A stretch of 64,000 nt of DNA from positions 52,932,505 through 52,996,504 of the forward strand of contig OX328104.1 of NCBI GenBank assembly GCA_946811185.2. The letters run 5' to 3'. The translations under genes and the position numbers were made by a program. Position 1 is the first letter of the stretch, and the number at the start of each line of letters is the position of its first letter. A model generated the notes under the pieces. That model was not told where the DNA came from. It ran no database searches and saw only the letters and a list, made by a program, of their open reading frames with translations. Source of the DNA: Hippopus hippopus (taxonomy: Eukaryota > Mollusca > Bivalvia > Cardiida > Cardiidae). Below are positions 31,015 to 41,500 of the stretch, piece after piece.

Positions 31015-31245
31015 TTAACCCTTTACCGGATGACAAAATTTTAGCCTTGTCCAAGTTGAAAGCATTTGCAGACAACAAAATAAATGTTACTCAGAACATA
31101 AAATTTGTCTTTCATAGGGTAGAAAAGATTGTGGAAAAAGGAGAAAATGCTGGTTACCAGCATTTTCTCCTTTTCCCACAATGTTTTTTCAAAGGCCCTA
31201 TTTCTCGGGGTCATTAAAACTCAACATTGTGCAGTAAAGGCTTAA
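31015..31245 (-). mobile_element. Family A hairpin MITE, full length
   Basis: TTAACCCTTTACCGGATGACAAAATTTTAGCC to GTGCAGTAAAGGCTTAA with an almost perfect hairpin centred on GGTTACC. The last TTAA is shared with a fragment. Confidence 0.85.
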
Positions 31246-31393
31246 CTCTATGCTGAGTGTCAATGCCATAAGGAGCATTTTCTCCTTTTTTAAAAAATGT
31301 GCTTTTCATTTACAACATTATTTCATGTGTTGTCTGCAAATTCATGTCAAAAAGGACCAGTGTAATATTTAGTTATCTAGTGGAGAGTTAAAG
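31242..31393 (+). repeat. Family A MITE, deleted form
   Basis: TTAACTCTATG, half a hairpin (GGAGCATTTTCTCC), TGTGTTGTCTGCAAATTCATG and TAGTGGAGAGTTAA. Confidence 0.55.
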
Positions 31394-31497
31394 ACTAAAC
31401 TGTAACTTTTCCTAATAGCATAAACTGCAAACATTTTGAGAAACAGAAAATATCACTTTCCAACACTTCGGACAAAAATTTTGGGAGAGGAAGTAAT

Positions 31498-31719
31498 TGC
31501 TTGTTACAGGTAAATGCATCATATGACCCTGTGGAACAACCTTTTGAAAACATAGTGGGAAAAGGAGAAAATGATCGTTACCAGCATTTTCTCCTTTTCC
31601 CACAATGTTTTCTACCACATCAAAGACTAATTCCATCATTTGAGTCAAATTTAAATTGTCATCTGCAAACTCTTTCAATTTGAACTGTTCATAATTTTTG
31701 TTGTGTGGTAAAAAGTTAA
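31498..31719 (+). mobile_element. Family A hairpin MITE
   Basis: TATGACCCTGTGGAACAACC, a near-perfect hairpin with a changed centre (GATCGTTACC), and TTGTGTGGTAAAAAGTTAA. The last TTAA (31716-31719) is shared with a C element. Confidence 0.8.
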
Positions 31720-31930
31720 CCTTTAGAACCTTGAATACACCCAACAGACATTTTTAATCAAGAAATAAGGCCGAAATAACCAAATAATTACAGTATCATG
31801 GTTGTCTGGGATGAAAAAGTCTCAGTTAAGTGGACAGTGTAGATCATAGATTAGACTTCACGTCCTGTGCAGTATGATCTTGATCTACACTGACCGCAAA
31901 GGACAACTATAGTTGTGAAAGGCGCTTTAA
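31716..31930 (+). mobile_element. Family C element, full length
   Basis: TTAACCTTTAGAACCTTG to GGCGCTTTAA. The core is GGACAGTGTAGATCATAGATTAGAC ... GTATGATCTTGATCTACACTGACCGCAAAGG. Its two TTAAs are shared with A copies on both sides. Confidence 0.8.
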
Positions 31931-32156
31931 CCCTTTACCACACAATCCCGATTTTTAACGACCCTGAAAAAAGAAGCCTTTTGAAAACATTGTGGGAAAA
32001 GGAGAAAATGCTGGTAACCAGCATTTTCTCCTTTTCCCGCAATATTTTCTACCCTATGGGCAACAAATTTCAATTTTTGAGTTACGTTTATTTTGTTGTC
32101 TGGAAGTGCTTTCAATTTGGACCAGTCTAAAGTTTTGTCGTTTGGTAAAGAGTTAA
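31927..32156 (+). mobile_element. Family A hairpin MITE, full length
   Basis: TTAACCCTTTACCACACAATCCCGAT to GTCGTTTGGTAAAGAGTTAA with a hairpin centred on GGTAACC. It is the third element in a chain sharing TTAAs. Confidence 0.85.
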
Positions 32157-32778
32157 GGGTTAATGAAAAGGGTAGAATATTGATTCCTGGGAGATAGGAA
32201 AATTTCGTCACTCTGTCTGTAAGTCACAAGAAATTAAGCCATGTCAATCTCTAACAATTTTTCTATTTCCCACAATGTTTTCAAACTATATATTTATGAT
32301 GGATGCATCTTAATATGTTTGGATGTCTACCTGGAGTAAAAAGTTCATTTCACCATGTGAACTAATTTCAACTAAATAAAACTCTATCATCCTTTTATTG
32401 CAGAGTGTCATAGGAAACGTTTTTCACTGTTGTAAATAGGTACCTTATAGAATGACACGGCTTGGATTATCGAAGAGCGCCCTTGAACAGATAATAATGT
32501 AATAAGTAGGTAACTCTATATGCTAATACTATTATATTTGAATGGAAAAACTAATTTGGAGTAATAATGTGTTAAATAAAGTTTTTCTTTTTTCCAAGCT
32601 AACTTCTCCTTATTTCAAACTTGTATAATTTGCAATCAGTGGTATCTTTCCATCTAATAAATAGAAACCATCAAAATCACAGTTTAGTATTTGTTCAGTA
32701 TTTTATACCATATACAACAGTATTCCAATTACAGAATGACAGGTAGGGTATCTATCAATGCATCCTTGGCACATTTAA
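32157..32778. other. Intron, nothing recognised
   Basis: Only a short A-core fragment (TATTTCCCACAATGTTTTC at about 32266) is visible. Confidence 0.4.
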
Positions 32779-33008
32779 TGTAACACTTTACCACACAATC
32801 CATAGTTTTAATGACCCTGAGGAAGGCCTTTTGCAAACATTGTGGGAAAAGAAGAAAATGCTGTTGACCAGCATTTTCTCCTTTTCCCACAATGTTTTCA
32901 ACCCTATCCAATAAAAAAAATCAACATTTAAGCTGCATTTAATTTGTTGTCTGCAAATGCTTTCAATTTGGTCCAGTCCAAAATTTTGTTGTTTGGTAAA
33001 GACTCAAC
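32779..33008 (+). mobile_element. Family A hairpin MITE
   Basis: GTAACACTTTACCACACAATCC to TTGTTGTTTGGTAAAGACTCAA. Both terminal TTAAs are mutated; the hairpin is good except at its centre. Confidence 0.8.
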
Positions 33009-33249
33009 CATTTCTACATAATTGTAACTCTTTCAAAGCAACCACTTCTTTCTTAAAATCAATAAACAGATTTCAATAGGAAAAGTCAGAGAGAGAAAGG
33101 AATGAAACATTGCATGGATGTTCATCAATCATGAGAGAGAATTCTGGTACTGTAAAGCAAGATGTTCCAGAGGTGGACCAGAACTTTCTTTTATTTATTG
33201 TCTTTGCAAAAAAAAATGGTATCATACTTTGGGCAACATAAGATGCTCT

Positions 33250-33320
33250 TGCAGTTGGTGTATGTTTAGATCAGACCATACAGAATGGTCAGTCTGATCT
33301 TGGTGCTATAATATTCCAAT
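33250..33320 (+). repeat. Family C fragment
   Basis: TTTAGATCAGACCATACAGAATGGTCAGTCTGATCTTGG is the hairpin with diverged centre. Confidence 0.5.
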
Positions 33321-33452
33321 ATGTATCAAATTGTACCTCAAACAGTCCTGTACACAGACTATTTTCTCAGTCCATTCTATTTATAAATCAGTAAAGTGTT
33401 AAAAGAACAGAATTCCTATTTTTCCAAGTCACAAATGTCATACCTGTCATGA

Positions 33453-33671
33453 TTAACCTTTAACCACACAATCCCGAGTTTTAACTACCCTTAGTAAGAA
33501 ACCTTTCAAAAACATTGTGGGAAAAGCGGAACATGCAGGTCACCAGAGTTTTCTCACTTTTCCCACCATGTTTTCTTGTCACCTTTACCCGTATGAACCA
33601 CATTTAATTTGTTTTCTGCAAATGCTTTTTGTTTGGACAAGTCTAAAAATTGGTATTCCATAAAGAGTTAT
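33453..33671 (+). mobile_element. Family A hairpin MITE
   Basis: TTAACCTTTAACCACACAATCCCGAG to TTCCATAAAGAGTTAT with several changes in the hairpin. Confidence 0.75.
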
Positions 33672-33764
33672 TGTGGCTTCCAAACAAAACTATATCCAGG
33701 GACTGCATTTTATCAAAAGGAATACATTAGCAATATGAATGCCAAGCACAACAAAAATCATCCT

Positions 33765-33840
33765 TACAGGTATTGTAAGTCAAGATCAGACTGCAAGGAA
33801 AGTGCAGTCTGATCTTAACTCTTCAGTGTCCAATACCATG
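33765..33840 (+). repeat. Family C hairpin fragment
   Basis: AAGATCAGACTGCAAGGAAAGTGCAGTCTGATCTT is an almost perfect hairpin. Confidence 0.6.
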
Positions 33841-34052
33841 TAAGGTATTCTGACTGAAACAGCTTTGAGTTATATGAAAATGACAAATAAACAAGTAGAA
33901 TGTACTTTATATTTTATTGGCCCTCTATCAAAAGTCTGTTTCTGGATTAGTAGTTGTCAGGTAAATCTAACATACACAGCTTAAGCGAACTACACAGAAT
34001 TATTGCTCTTGACATTCTGCAACGCTGTGTTTTCTTAATTAAGACCTTTATC

Positions 34053-34180
34053 AATCCATTACCAACAATCCTTTGATTTAACAATCCTCAGGAGACAAAT
34101 CCCACATCATGTCAGTCACAATTGTCTTCTGTAAATGCCTTTAATTTGGACGAGGTAAATATTTTGATATATGGTCAAAG
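34053..34180 (+). repeat. Family A deletion derivative without hairpin
   Basis: AATCCATTACCAACAATCC and AACAATCCTCAGGAGAC join directly to AAATCCCACATCATG and CTGTAAATGCCTTTAATTTGGAC, so the whole hairpin is gone. Confidence 0.6.
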
Positions 34181-34184
34181 TTTT

Positions 34185-34425
34185 TTCTAAAATTCTCAAT
34201 CAAAAAAGGGGCATAACTGTGGCAAATTATTTTTGATGGTTACATGCCCCTGTTAGCTTCACCTTTTGACAGCTGATAACTAATCCGAGTTTGAAGAAAA
34301 TATCTTCAGTAATAACAGAGATATTACAAAATGTCAAAGTTTTGGCACACAACTATGCAGAAGATACCAAGGCTATGACAATACCTCTATGTTTTCTTTG
34401 AAAACAGCCCTAGCTACAAATGACA
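34185..34425 (+). mobile_element. D3 element, 5' truncated
   Basis: AAAAAAGGGGCATAACTGTGGC, TTACATGCCCCTGTTAGC, ATATCTTCAGTAATAACAGAGATATTACAAAATG, GGCTATGACAATACCTC and AAAACAGCCCTAGCTAC. Confidence 0.6.
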
Positions 34426-34910
34426 TTTTAAAAAAAGCAATGACATTCATCCACAAAATGATATCTACAAAACTAAACTCTACCAATTTATTTGCAAAAA
34501 CCAATCAGGAAAAGAAAAATGATAATTATCAAGTAAATGAAACAAATTCTAAAAACTTTTCTTCCACCATTCCAACATCTAATCAATACTGCTAAATTCC
34601 CAAAACATAAAGAACTTAGACAAAAGTATCATGTTTCAGTGAAGATGAAAAGTGTTTTTAAACTAAATGTTTCAAGAACATGGACTAAATAGTGGGTTAT
34701 GATCTACCCTAAGTTCAGGACATACAGGTAAAAAGGGTGTTCTAGATTATGTAAGGAGTATTACAGCTTTACCATGTTACATTGCTTGGCATTGTTGACT
34801 TTTGATGAAATTAAATCATCAAATTAAGTCAGTATATTGCCAGTAATAATTTACTATGATATTATGCATTTTATTTCTGTAAAAATCAAAATTTGTGAAT
34901 CTTTCGTTTT
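34426..34910. other. Intron, nothing recognised
   Basis: AT-rich sequence without a visible family member. Confidence 0.4.
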
Positions 34911-35260
34911 TTAAGTCTTTACTAGACGACAGAATTTTAGAGTCGTCCAAAGTGAAAGCATTTGCAGATGAAAACTACATGAAGCTGTAATGCTACGGTT
35001 TGTCTTCAATGGGGTACAAAACATTGTGGGAAAAAGGAAAAGTTGGTCACAAGAAAACTTTGGACTACCTTAAATTGAAAGCATTTGCAGACGACATGTT
35101 AAATGTGGCACAAATTATGAGATTTGTCTGCAAAAGAGTAGGAAAAATGTGGGAAAGGAGAAAATGCTGGTTAAGAGCATTTTCTCCTTTTCTCACGATG
35201 TTTTCAGACACCATCTCTGTAAGGATTGTTAAGACTCAGGATTGTTTGGTACAGGGTTAA
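34911..35260 (-). mobile_element. Family A MITE with duplicated left arm
   Basis: The arm TTTAGAGTCGTCCAAAGTGAAAGC ... TTCAATGGGGTAC ... ACATTGTGGGAAAAAGG is followed by a second arm (TTGGACTACCTTAAATTGAAAGC) and then one hairpin (GGAAAGGAGAAAATGCTGG) and GGTACAGGGTTAA. Confidence 0.7.
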
Positions 35261-35890
35261 ATCATGCGGAGAGAATGGTAAAGGATTAACTTATTGTTTT
35301 GATAACGTCCCTAATCTGAATTTAAATAGCCTACTTGACCAAAGTATTTTTAATATTCGACACATATAAAGTCATTTAAATTGTTTGAAAATACTTATGG
35401 TAGTCACTGAATATGCTCAATTGCCTGGACATTGCAACTTTGACACTGTACCTTGTCACTGCTATTAGTAACAGAAATCAACTTGAAGTCTCACCACAAA
35501 AATTAAACAGTTTAAACCCTACACCAGACCATTATCCCTGAATGAACACAAACAAACACACAAACACTGCAAAATGAGTAAACGGTGTTGCTGTAAAAAA
35601 TTTTTCTTGCAATTTCTAATACTTTCCATCTCTTCAAACAAGTAATTTCTGTATGTAGGAGTAAGGTTGTTGTATGTAATTCCTAAGACTCTTGTTAATG
35701 ATCTTTCAAATCTTCAAAGGATCTTTCCCGGAAGAGATCCTTGTTTATTGAGGTTCATTGTTCATGGAAGACCAACACCTTAACCAGTGAGTTAAAGAGA
35801 ATTCCCCCCAACACATTCGTTAGGTTTTGATTTTATGTGGGATGAAGCTATGCAGCAAGGAAGGAGTGGTCTCCCATAACGATGGTTGCA
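35261..35890. other. Intron, nothing recognised
   Basis: No family member seen. A short stretch near 35690-35760 (TCCTTGTTTATTGAGG) does not match other repeats here. Confidence 0.35.
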
Positions 35891-35896
35891 TTCCAA

Positions 35897-36987
35897 ACAA
35901 GAGGGCCAAGATGGCCCTGTATCGCTCCACTGGCCAATACGTAAAACCCTACAAGCCAACTATTACAATACTTGGCAAACTGGTTTCGAACTAGAAGACA
36001 CACAAAATTTTCTCTATAAAATCCTACAAGTTATGCCCCCGAGCCAAGCCACTTTTGACCACAGGGCTATAATTACTTGAATCCTGGTAGAGGTCCACAA
36101 GATAAAACCCTATACCAAATAATACAGGTCTATAATATGTGGTTATAAACAAGAAGATTTCCAAAGTTTCCTCAATAAAAGGCCCTGTAAAACTTGAGAC
36201 CCCTGAGACATGGCTAAATTTGGTAGCCCTAGGTCTTATGAAAAGTAATAGTTTTCACAATATAAGCCCATGTAAAACTTCTGACCCCTGGGGTGGGGCC
36301 AAGCTTGACTCCAGGCCTATGCCTCTGGCCCTCTTGGGAGAGGCCCACTAGATAAAGCTACATGCAAAATTTGGTAGCCCTAGGCCTTAAGGCTATATTA
36401 GAAGAAGATTTTTTAAGTTTTCCCTATATAAGCCCATGTAAAACTTGTGCCTCCGCGTAGGGCAGGGCCAAGTTTGACCCCAAGGCTACAATTTGGACAC
36501 TCTTGGTAGAGGCCCACTAGATAAAGCTACATACAAAATTTTATAGCCCTAGGCCTTATGGCTAGGTACAGGAAGATTTCTAAAGTTTTCACTATATAAG
36601 CCCATGTAAAACTTGTGGCCCCCAAGGCTGAGCAAATTTGACCCCAGGGGTTCAATTTGAAAAAAACTTGCTAGAGATCTAATAGTTAAAGATTCCTTCC
36701 AAATTTGGTAGCCCTAGCCCTTATGGTTTCAGACAAGAAGATTTTCAAAGATTTTCAATATTTTTCAGTTTTGTTGCCATGGCAACCAGAGTTTTTGAAG
36801 AAATCAAATTCTTTCAAGAAATTCGGGAGAGGACCATGGCAGGATCATTTCTGTGAAGTTTCATCAAAATTGGATTGGTAGTTTCAGAGAAGATGTTTGA
36901 AATAAAAGTTAACGCACGCACGCACAGACGTATGACAGACACCAGGCCATGACATTAACCCACTGGCCTTTGGCCAGTGGAGCTAAC
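35897..36987 (+). mobile_element. D2 element (Helitron/HINE-like), full length
   Basis: It starts ACAAGAGGGCCAAGATGGCCCTG, which holds the hairpin GGGCCAAGATGGCCC, continues TATCGCTCCACTGGCC, has five units with TTTGGTAGCCCTAGGCCTTA and TATATAAGCCCATGTAAAACTTGTG, then GTTTTGTTGCCATGGCAACCAGAG and GTTAACGCACGCACGCAC, and ends CACTGGCCTTTGGCCAGTGGAGCTAA. CCACTGGCC near the start is repeated in the terminal hairpin. Confidence 0.75.
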
Positions 36988-37525
36988 AAAACTACAGAAT
37001 GCAGTCATAATACATGTAATTAAAAGTGCTGATGTAAGACAAAAATACGCTGGATATCCAAGCTAAGATCATAAAAATTTTGCATGTGCATGCTTTCACA
37101 GCGTATTTTTATATAGTAACATGTTGCAACAAGTCCTAGCAATTCCAAACTATGGAAAACATTCCCTCCCCATACCATTAAATACCTACAGAAAAAAGAA
37201 CTTTGTAATATAACAAAAACTCTTTTGCATAAGCACATTCCAAAATCTTATGCAGGGTGTCTGGAAAGTAAGATAACACTTAGTACATTTATTATATAGG
37301 TTTAGATTTCAGATAAAAAGTTCAAAATATATGTACATGCCTATAGAATATGTAAGTTTTTTGTGTGAAAGTTTTGTTCAATTTTCATTACATTACTCCC
37401 TTTTATACAGATTTTAAATCAGAAGTACCTTTTTGTCATTGGCGTCATTTGAGTAATTAATGACGTTAGGGTAATATCAAGATAGGGTAACATCAAGAAG
37501 ATATACGGAGGTAAAATATTAAGGA

Positions 37526-37769
37526 ATATTGTGCTCTGCACACAGTCCTGACCTCAACCCATGGGACTTCTTCCTTTGGGGTTTACTGTATTCAAAGTCA
37601 AAGGCCTACAATCTCATGCTAGAAAGCAAAGACATTTTTTTTAAAGGATATTAAACATTAAATCAAGAAGATTGATAAAGGAAAGTGTGCTAAAAAGATT
37701 TCCAATTTTATCGTGCATGTTCGGCATGGAAAGAGTATAAAAAGCTGTCATATTGAAAACGTCATGAAG
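37526..37769 (+). pseudogene. Mariner/Tc1-type transposase C-terminal relic
   Basis: A plus-strand frame reads CSAHSPDLNPWDFFLWGLLY, the SPDLNPxDFFLWG signature around the third catalytic residue of mariner/Tc1-family DDE/D transposases. After frame changes, NFIVHVRHGKSIKSCHIENV followed by MKH and a stop resembles their C terminus. The catalytic core upstream is gone and the frame is broken, so this is a dead copy. Confidence 0.75.
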
Positions 37770-37790
37770 CACTAAAATGACGTCAATGAC

Positions 37791-39629
37791 AACAAGAGCG
37801 GCAAATTGTCGCAAGATACGCCCGTCCCACCGCCAGTTGTCAAGGGGGTATAATAATCGTAAAGGGCAGGTAATGCAACAAACATGTTTACCAAGTCTCA
37901 AGTCAATTTGACTTGAGGTGACAAAGTTCCGTTCCAGACAAGCAAGAAATACTGTAAAAATGAAGATCAAAGTGGAATTACTCGAAATCCGCACTAGGTA
38001 GAGTTATTGTTCTTGCGCACTGCACTCCGTAATATTGCAACAAACATGCATGCCAAGTTTCAAGTCACTCTGACTTGAGATGACAAAGTTATATTCTGGA
38101 CAAGCAGAAAATGCTATAAAAATGACGATCAAAGGGAAATAACTCAAAGACAGCATGAGATAGAGTTATGGTTCTTTCGCACTGCACTCCGTATTATTGC
38201 AACAAACACACATGTCAAGTTTCAAGTCAATCGGACTGGAGATTACAAAGTTATGCTCCGGACAAGCAGAAAATGCTGTAAAAAATTACTATCAAAGGGA
38301 AATAACTCAAGACAGCACGAGATAGAGTTATTGTGCTTTTGCACTGCACTCCATATTATTGCAACAAACACAAATACCAAGTTTCAAGTCAATCGGACTG
38401 GAGATGACAAAGTTATATTCCAGACAAGCAGAAAATGCTGTAAAAATGACGATCAAAGGGAAATAACTCAAAGACAGCATGAGGTAGAGTTATGGTTCTT
38501 TCGCAGTGCACTCCATATTATTGCAACAAACACAAATGCCAAGTTTCAAGTCGATCAGACTGGAGATGACAAAGTTATGCTCCAGACAAGCAGAAAATGC
38601 TGTAAAAATGACAAAGGGAAATACCTCAAAGACAGCACAAGGTAGAGCTATGGTTCTTTCCCACTGCACTCCGTATTATTGCAACAAACACACATGCCAA
38701 GTTTCAAGTCAATCGGACTGGAGATGACAAAATTATGCTCCGGACAAGCAGAAAATGCTGTAAAAATGACAATCAAAGGGAAATAACTCAGACAGCACGA
38801 GGTAGAGTTATGGTTCTTTTGCACTGCAATCTGTATTATTGCAACTAACACACATGCCAAGTTTCAAGTCAATCGGACTGGAGATGACAAAGTTATGCTC
38901 TGGACAAGCAGAAAATGCTGTAAAAAATGACTATCAAAGGGAAATAACTCAAAGACAGCATGAGGTAGAGTTATGGTTCTTTCGCACTGCATTCCGTATT
39001 ATTGCAACAAACACACATGCCAAGTTTCAAGTCAATCGGACTGGAGATGACAAAATTATGCTCCGGACAAGCAGAAAATGCTGTAAAAATGACGATCAAA
39101 GGGAAATAACTCAAAGACAGCATGAGGTAGAGTTATGGTTCTTTTGCACTGCAATCCGTCTTATTGCAACTAACACACATGCCAAGTTTCAAGTCAATCG
39201 GACTGGAGATTACAAAGTTATGCTCCGGACAAGCAGAAAATGCTGTAAAAAATGACGATCAAAGGGAAATAACTCAAAGACAGCATGAGGTAGAGTTATT
39301 GTTCTTTCGCACTGCACTCCGTATTATTGCAACAAACACACATACCAAGTTTCAAGTCAATCGGACTGGAGATGACAAAGTTATGCTTCGGACAAGCAGA
39401 AAATGCTATAAAAATGACGATCAAAGGGAAATAACTCAAAGAGAGCACGAGGTAGAGTTATGACTTCTGTGCACTGCACTCCGCCTTGATGAGATCTATC
39501 CGCCCATGAAATTTCATAACCGTAGTTAGCATAGTTTTGGAGATATGCTCCGGACAAAGAATGGGGACGCCGCCCGCCCGTCCGCCACGGGTGATCCCAT
39601 AATACGTCCCGTATTCGACAGGCGTATAA
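37791..39629 (+). mobile_element. E element (AACAAGAGCGG), nested in the mariner relic
   Basis: It starts AACAAGAGCGGCAAATTGTCGC, with a short hairpin GCGGCAAATTGTCGC, and ends ACGTCCCGTATTCGACAGGCGTATAA, an imperfect terminal hairpin plus TAA. Nearly all the interior is the 162-bp array. The 3' side has a CG-rich tract GACGCCGCCCGCCCGTCCGCC. Confidence 0.65.
37870..39480 (+). repeat. 162-bp tandem array, about 10 units
   Basis: CAAGTTTCAAGTCAAT starts at 38054, 38216, 38378, 38540, 38698, 38858, 39021, 39183 and 39346, with an older unit at 37892. The step is 162 bp with small indels (158, 160, 163). Each unit has GGACTGGAGATGACAAAGTTATG, CAAGCAGAAAATGCTGTAAAAATG and AAAGGGAAATAACTCAAAGACAGC. 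Because 162 is divisible by 3, long spurious open frames appear. Confidence 0.9.
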
Positions 39630-40026
39630 AAAGGTACTTTTGGTTTTAAATCTGTATAAAAATGTGTCATGTAATGAAAATTGAATATATTTATCACAAG
39701 AAAAAAACTTACATATCTTATGTACATGTATATATATTTTTATCTCTTCATCTAAAATTAAAAGCTTTATTCTAGACATACAAAAGTGTTACCTTACTTT
39801 CCAGACATCCTGTATTAGCCTTTAACATGTTGACAAGTATTTCTGTGTTTTTGTATCCAGTGAAGATCAATATCAGACTGCAAAGATTTCCATGATGTTG
39901 ACTTTTTGCCAAATACAGCCTGGACATTACAGTAGTTGAGTCCTTTTTAACTGATAAAACTAACAGTGCTATGATTGGTTGAGTCAGTAAATATTTCAAT
40001 GAAAGAAAGAAAAGTTTGAAAATTAA

Positions 40027-40460
40027 AGTGAGCCATCCTCTGGCAAAAATGGGGTTTAATCCTTTACCACACAATGACGACTTTTAACGACCCTGAGGAA
40101 GAAGCCTTTTGAAAACATTGTAGGAAAAGGAGAAAATGCTGGTAACCAGCATTTTCTCCTTTTCCCACAAAGTTTTCTACCTATCAAAGAAAAATTGTGT
40201 CATTTGAGCCACTATGAAATTGTTGTCTGCAAATGCTTTCAATTTGGATAGGTCTAAAATTCTGCCATGTGGTAAAGAGTTAATGCATCTCCATAATGCA
40301 TTGAACCAAGCAAGACATCACATAAGTATGGATCCATAAAATCCATTTTGTCTTACAACCAAATGAATCACGAGGGAGATTGATCCTTTGCGGACTGCTG
40401 CATCGGAAGATACCTTTTGCAGAAACATTAAAGCCCCTTTTCACAAAGCATGGCTCATAC
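40027..40460 (+). repeat. Family B repeat split by a family A insertion
   Basis: GAGCCATCCTCTGGCAAAAATGGGGTTTAA on the left and TTAATGCATCTCCATAATGC ... AAGCCCCTTTTCACAAAGCATGGCTCA on the right flank the A copy at 40056-40283. Confidence 0.8.
40056..40283 (+). mobile_element. Family A hairpin MITE inserted in family B, with TTAA duplication
   Basis: TTAATCCTTTACCACACAATG to CATGTGGTAAAGAGTTAA with a hairpin centred on GGTAACC. The empty site GGGTTTAATGCATCT is intact in the family B copy at 48.95 kb, so the TTAA duplication on insertion is directly visible. Confidence 0.9.
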
Positions 40461-40588
40461 ATCTTAACCTCACTGGTATTCTGTTATATTGGATATCCTT
40501 ACCACTGAATTTTACTCTTAAACATAAATCTACAAGAACTTTGACAACTAAAGGTGCATTTAAAAATTGCAGTGCAAATTTTCTCTAC

Positions 40589-40609
40589 CTTTTTTCTGTT
40601 CATGTTATC
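40589..40609 (-). CDS. Possible 21-nt microexon of the coiled-coil gene
   Basis: On the minus strand CTTTATGATTGCAG precedes GATAACATGAACAGAAAAAAG and GTAGAG follows. The 21 nt read DNMNRKK and both neighbours (exon 7 ends, exon 8 begins) are in phase 0, so its use would insert exactly seven residues, one heptad. The acceptor tract is only moderately pyrimidine rich and the core has one hydrophobic residue, so it may be chance. Confidence 0.33.
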
Positions 40610-40682
40610 CTGCAATCATAAAGTAATATGAGTTAAACCTGAGTTTGCACCATTTTTTTTTTTTTTTAGCTCACTAGCAACC

Positions 40683-40857
40683 AACCCTCTGCCAAATGAT
40701 CCAATAGTGTCTCCATCCTGAAAAACCTTTCAGAAAATATCATAGAAAACACTGTGGGGAAAAAGAAAAACGCTGGTAAACAGCATTTTCTCCTTTTCCC
40801 ACAATGTTTTCAAAAGGCTTTTTTCTCAGGCCATTAAAAGTTCGGATTGTGGGGTAA
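40683..40857 (+). mobile_element. Family A MITE, symmetric variant
   Basis: The left side (CCATCCTGAAAAACC) and the right side (CAAAAGGCTTTTTTCTCAGGCCATTAAAAG) are both the CCTGAGG-type arm, so the inverted symmetry extends past the usual hairpin. Ends are ACCCTCTGCC and GTGGGGTAAAG. Confidence 0.65.
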
Positions 40858-41395
40858 AGTGTGGTAAATTGACAAATACTGTTCTATTGGAAGTGTGCTG
40901 ATACTTGACATCAGCCAGTTTACAGTGACTGATATAACCAAAATTCAAAGTTTCATATTTGGTAAAATGAGCCAAACATTAAAAAGCATATAGCACACTT
41001 ATGAATAAGTGATTCAAATATTAGATTAAGTAATCTGATCTGTTCTTATATAGCCAGAGCAATGACAGTTTAAGTTTGCTGGAAACACTATTTTCCAATC
41101 AAATATGTTCATCAAAATCTTCATTCTGCATCATCAAATTTGTTACTGTGTTCATCAAGTTAATCCATAACACCATAAACAAATTTCTTGAACAGAGTTA
41201 TACACAGAGTCACATCAAAATCTAGTATAATTATATCTAAATGAAATCTACATGCCACATGTCATAAAACATAACAATACTAGAAAATCCTAAATGGTCC
41301 TTTTCCAAAATATTCTGATTGAGAATACCACACATTTTTTTTCCCTGTAACGATACATTTATGGAACAGATGCAGATGATACACAGATGGGATCT
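40858..41395. other. Intron, nothing recognised
   Basis: No repeat family or exon visible. Confidence 0.4.
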
Positions 41396-41500
41396 TTCTT
41401 TCCCTGGGTAGAAAATACAGAAAGAGAAGAAAATGCAAGTTAACATTTTTTTCTCCTTTTCAGAGCTATTCTTCTTCAGGGTCACTATCCAGGATGCTAA
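41396..41500 (-). repeat. Family A core fragment
   Basis: GGGTAGAAAATACAG, AGAAGAAAATGC, TTTCTCCTTTTCAG and TTCTTCAGGGTCACT. Confidence 0.45.

Larger units (their letters stand above)
37253..39812 (+). mobile_element. Mariner-like transposon relic with about 190-bp inverted ends
   Basis: The left end CAGGGTGTCTGGAAAGTAAG and the complement of the right end CAGGATGTCTGGAAAGTAAG match, and similarity continues to about 190 bp (shared TATGTAAGTTTTTT, CAATTTTCATTACAT, TTTTATACAGATTT and AAGTACCTTTTT). TA flanks the right end. A transposase C-terminal relic lies inside the left half. A later E element occupies most of the interior. Confidence 0.7.

Noticed and set aside
38253..39463. Long plus-strand frames with repeated RTSRKCCKNDDQREITQR
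   Set aside because: They follow the 162-bp satellite, whose period is a multiple of 3.
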